A stretch of DNA of 64,000 nucleotides, from positions 62,001-126,000 of the forward strand of contig NZ_LGYZ01000078.1 in assembly GCF_001310275.1 (NCBI RefSeq), read 5' to 3'. This document shows, piece after piece, positions 62,433-64,000 of the stretch. Source of the DNA: Nocardia arizonensis. Its GTDB lineage: Bacteria; Actinomycetota; Actinomycetes; Mycobacteriales; Mycobacteriaceae. The position numbers and the translations under genes were made by a program. Under the pieces are notes generated by a model. The model had not been told where the DNA came from and did not search any database. It worked only from the letters and a program-made list of their open reading frames with translations. Numbering within the stretch: the first letter of the stretch is position 1; each line of letters starts with the position of its first letter.

Positions 62433-62906
62433 ATGAGTGAGATGCGCGTAATCGGCATTCGTGTCGAGCAGCCGCAGAATCAGCCCGTGCTCTTGCTGCG
62501 CGAGATGTCGGGGGACCGATACCTGCCGATCTGGATCGGACAGGCGGAGGCCACGGCGATCGTGCTCGAACAAGAGGGGGTGACTCCGATCCGGCCGCTG
62601 ACCCACGATCTGATCAAGGTTCTGATCTCCGAACTCGGGCACACGCTCAAAGAGGTGCGGATCGTCGACCTGCAAGAGGGCACCTTCTACGCGGACCTGG
62701 TCTTCGAGAACGAACTCACGATCTCGGCCCGCCCCTCCGATTCGATCGCCATCGCCCTGCGGGTGGGTTGCCCCATCTACGCCGAGGAGGCGGTCCTCGA
62801 CGAGGCGGGCCTGGTCATGCCCGACGAGCGCGAGGACGAGGTGGAGAAGTTCAAGGAGTTCCTGGAGTCGGTCTCCCCGGACGACTTCAAGGCCACCGAT
62901 AGCTGA
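62433..62906 (+). CDS. Bifunctional nuclease family protein (DUF151, Rv1829-like)
   Basis: This 157-residue BFN/DUF151 protein reads LLREMSGDRYLPIWIGQAEATAIVLEQEG and SARPSDSIAIALRVGCPIYAEEAVLDEAG. The GGAGGC seven bases before ATG 62433 decides the start. Function is uncertain despite the plant homologue's nuclease name. It is always found between the two MerR genes in this conserved neighbourhood. Confidence 0.9.
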   Translation: MSEMRVIGIRVEQPQNQPVLLLREMSGDRYLPIWIGQAEATAIVLEQEGVTPIRPLTHDLIKVLISELGHTLKEVRIVDLQEGTFYADLVFENELTISARPSDSIAIALRVGCPIYAEEAVLDEAGLVMPDEREDEVEKFKEFLESVSPDDFKATDS

Positions 62907-63122
62907 CCGGTATCGCCGATCTCTCGCTCTGAACTACAAGTCGAGACTTTTACCGCGCGTCGCGTTTGGATCGATGCTGCCGCTCCCGGGAGAATCAGGG
63001 GAGTAACCTCGATAGTTGGGCCGGCTATGTCGCGGCGGTGAACGCGGTCACGGCGGTAGGTGGTCATCACGGAGCCGGGTCATCGTGTATGACAAGGCGT
63101 CGGCGAAGCAAGGGAGTGGTCA

Positions 63123-63680
63123 GTGGCAGAGCAATCGCAGGATGTGGTACAGCCTGGCCTGTTCCCGGATGATTCGGTGCCCGACGATCTAGTGGGCTAT
63201 CGCGTCCCCAGTGCATGTCAGGTGGCCGGAATCACCTACCGGCAGCTCGACTACTGGGCGCGCACGGGGCTGGTGGTGCCCTCGATACGCGGTGCGGCGG
63301 GATCGGGCAGCCAGCGGCTGTACTCGTTCAAGGACATCCTCGTCCTCAAGATCGTCAAACGCCTGCTGGACGCCGGGATCTCGTTGCAGAACATCAGGAT
63401 CGCAGTCGACCATCTGCGCAGTCGCGGTGTCCAGGACCTCGCGGGCATCACCCTGTTCTCGGACGGTACCTCGGTCTACGAGTGCGCCTCGCCCGAAGAG
63501 GTCGTCGATTTACTGCAGGGCGGCCAGGGTGTGTTCGGCATCGCGGTCAGCGGCGCCATGCGCGAGTTGACCGGGGCGATCGCCAACTTCCCCGCCGAGC
63601 GCGCCTCCGCCGCCACCGAGCGGCCCGAGGACGAACTCGCCTATCGCCGCAAGGCGCGGATGAACGCCAAGACCGGCTAG
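63123..63680 (+). CDS. MerR-family regulator (Rv1830 / ResR-like)
   Basis: This 185-residue protein has a MerR HTH (GYRVPSACQVAGITYRQLDYWARTGLVVPSIRGAAGSG, then RLYSFKDILVLKIVKRLLDAGISLQNIRIAV). The short effector part ends in a basic tail (YRRKARMNAKTG). The mycobacterial homologue Rv1830 (ResR/McdR) affects cell growth, division and antibiotic recovery. GTG start. It is the last gene before the terminator and the gcvP riboswitch. Confidence 0.9.
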   Translation: MAEQSQDVVQPGLFPDDSVPDDLVGYRVPSACQVAGITYRQLDYWARTGLVVPSIRGAAGSGSQRLYSFKDILVLKIVKRLLDAGISLQNIRIAVDHLRSRGVQDLAGITLFSDGTSVYECASPEEVVDLLQGGQGVFGIAVSGAMRELTGAIANFPAERASAATERPEDELAYRRKARMNAKTG

Positions 63681-63690
63681 TTCCGCCTCG

Positions 63691-63716
63691 GCCGTCCCGG
63701 CGGTGACCGGGACGGC
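63691..63716 (+). terminator. Terminator hairpin after the MerR gene
   Basis: A perfect 10-bp stem, GCCGTCCCGG at 63691-63700 and its complement at 63707-63716, with a 6-nt loop starts 11 bp after the stop codon. It separates the MerR unit from the gcvP leader. Confidence 0.65.
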
Positions 63717-63807
63717 GCTCGCGGTGCCGGCTGCGTCATGCGCCGTCGCGCCGTCGAGTGACGAGGGCGACACGGATTCGATGCCGTGGTTCGGCGTGCA
63801 CACCGCC

Positions 63808-63813
63808 TAGACT
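63808..63813 (+). promoter_or_regulatory. -10 element of the gcvP leader
   Basis: TAGACT lies about 20 bp before the first riboswitch stem, giving a start point around 63820. The -35 is not clear. Confidence 0.4.
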
Positions 63814-63831
63814 GGGCGGTGCGTCGCCGCC

Positions 63832-64000
63832 GTGCGGGAGAGTTCCGGTCTCGAAACGAGTCCGGGCGCCGAAGGAGCAGCACCTCCCCGTCAATCTCTC
63901 AGGCAACCGGGACCGTACGGGCTTCGACGTCTCTGGAAAGTGGTGGCCCGCGCCGCCCGCCCATGGGGAAAGGGATGACGCCTCCCGAATCTCTCAGGCT
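63832..64000 (+). ncRNA. Tandem glycine riboswitch (3' end cut by the window)
   Basis: Two glycine aptamers lie in tandem. The first (about 63832-63906) runs from GCGGGAGAGTTCC through CCGAAGGAGCAGCACC to TCAATCTCTCAGGCAA. The second (about 63925-64000) runs from TCTCTGGAAAG through GGGAAAGGGATGACGCC to GAATCTCTCAGGCT, where the window ends. The repeated ATCTCTCAGGC is diagnostic of the class. It should sense glycine and switch on the glycine-cleavage gene just downstream, expected to be gcvP (gcvB) from the mycobacterial order. Confidence 0.93.

Noticed and set aside
1..64000. CRISPR arrays, tRNA/rRNA genes, insertion sequences or prophage
   Set aside because: No regularly spaced repeats, cloverleaf-like genes, transposase motifs or terminal inverted repeats were noticed on either strand.

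Overview
The window reads as a chromosomal piece of a high-GC mycolic-acid actinomycete, most likely Nocardia or a close relative. Genes show strong GC3 bias and many GTG starts. The right end has the mycobacterial gene order pgsA2-like / gcvH / garA / MerR (FtsR) / DUF151 nuclease / MerR, followed by a tandem glycine riboswitch. There are also KstR-type operators, cutinase, ThrE, ChoD-like and cysDNC genes. No rRNA, tRNA, insertion sequence, prophage or CRISPR was found.

1-12404: a one-strand, translationally coupled biosynthetic cluster that begins upstream of the window. It encodes an acyl-CoA reductase/ALDH-like protein (partial), an AurF-type di-iron arylamine N-oxygenase, fused PabAB, PabC, an unknown protein, a malonyl transferase, two MaoC-type hotdog proteins, ACP, KS-alpha (frameshifted), KS-beta/CLF, two FabZ-like half-site proteins, a FabG-type ketoreductase and a GST-kappa/HCCA-isomerase-like protein. 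Together these predict a p-aminobenzoate-primed, highly reducing type II PKS making an aryl polyene whose arylamine is N-oxidised (azoxymycin-like logic).

12405-20135: a long acyl-CoA dehydrogenase, a BBE-type flavin oxidoreductase divergent from a LuxR regulator, and cysD-cysNC (APS/PAPS synthesis).

20136-24938: an IclR regulator divergent from a DUF1214 protein, SDR and sulfotransferase operon (the arrangement of Rv3531c-Rv3529c in the M. tuberculosis KstR regulon), then a convergent hotdog thioesterase. TAGAAC-type palindromes lie in front of cysD, between iclR and the operon, before the thioesterase, and before a distant SnoaL gene at 33.8 kb.

25-36 kb: mostly housekeeping or accessory singletons. 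These are a HAD phosphatase, a frameshifted secreted protein, an acidic-tail protein, a PtpB-like phosphatase, a second IclR divergent from an SDR + DapB-like operon with twin palindromic operators, an exported beta-propeller protein, a SnoaL protein, a three-helix-bundle protein and a large membrane protein.

36-49 kb: a triple-LysM protein, a divergent stand-alone HemC, a TetR + KstD-like flavoprotein operon, cutinase, a fatty-acyl-reductase-like SDR, a lipoprotein 5'-nucleotidase, RmlC, an undecaprenyl-phosphate sugar transferase, and an acyl-CoA-oxidase-type dehydrogenase.

49-59 kb: a TetR + ABC exporter operon, a ThrE exporter, heme oxygenase, a NERD protein, a DUF2252 protein and a ChoD-like GMC oxidoreductase.

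59.6-64 kb: the conserved glycine-cleavage/GarA neighbourhood. It ends inside the glycine riboswitch that should control gcvP just beyond the window.
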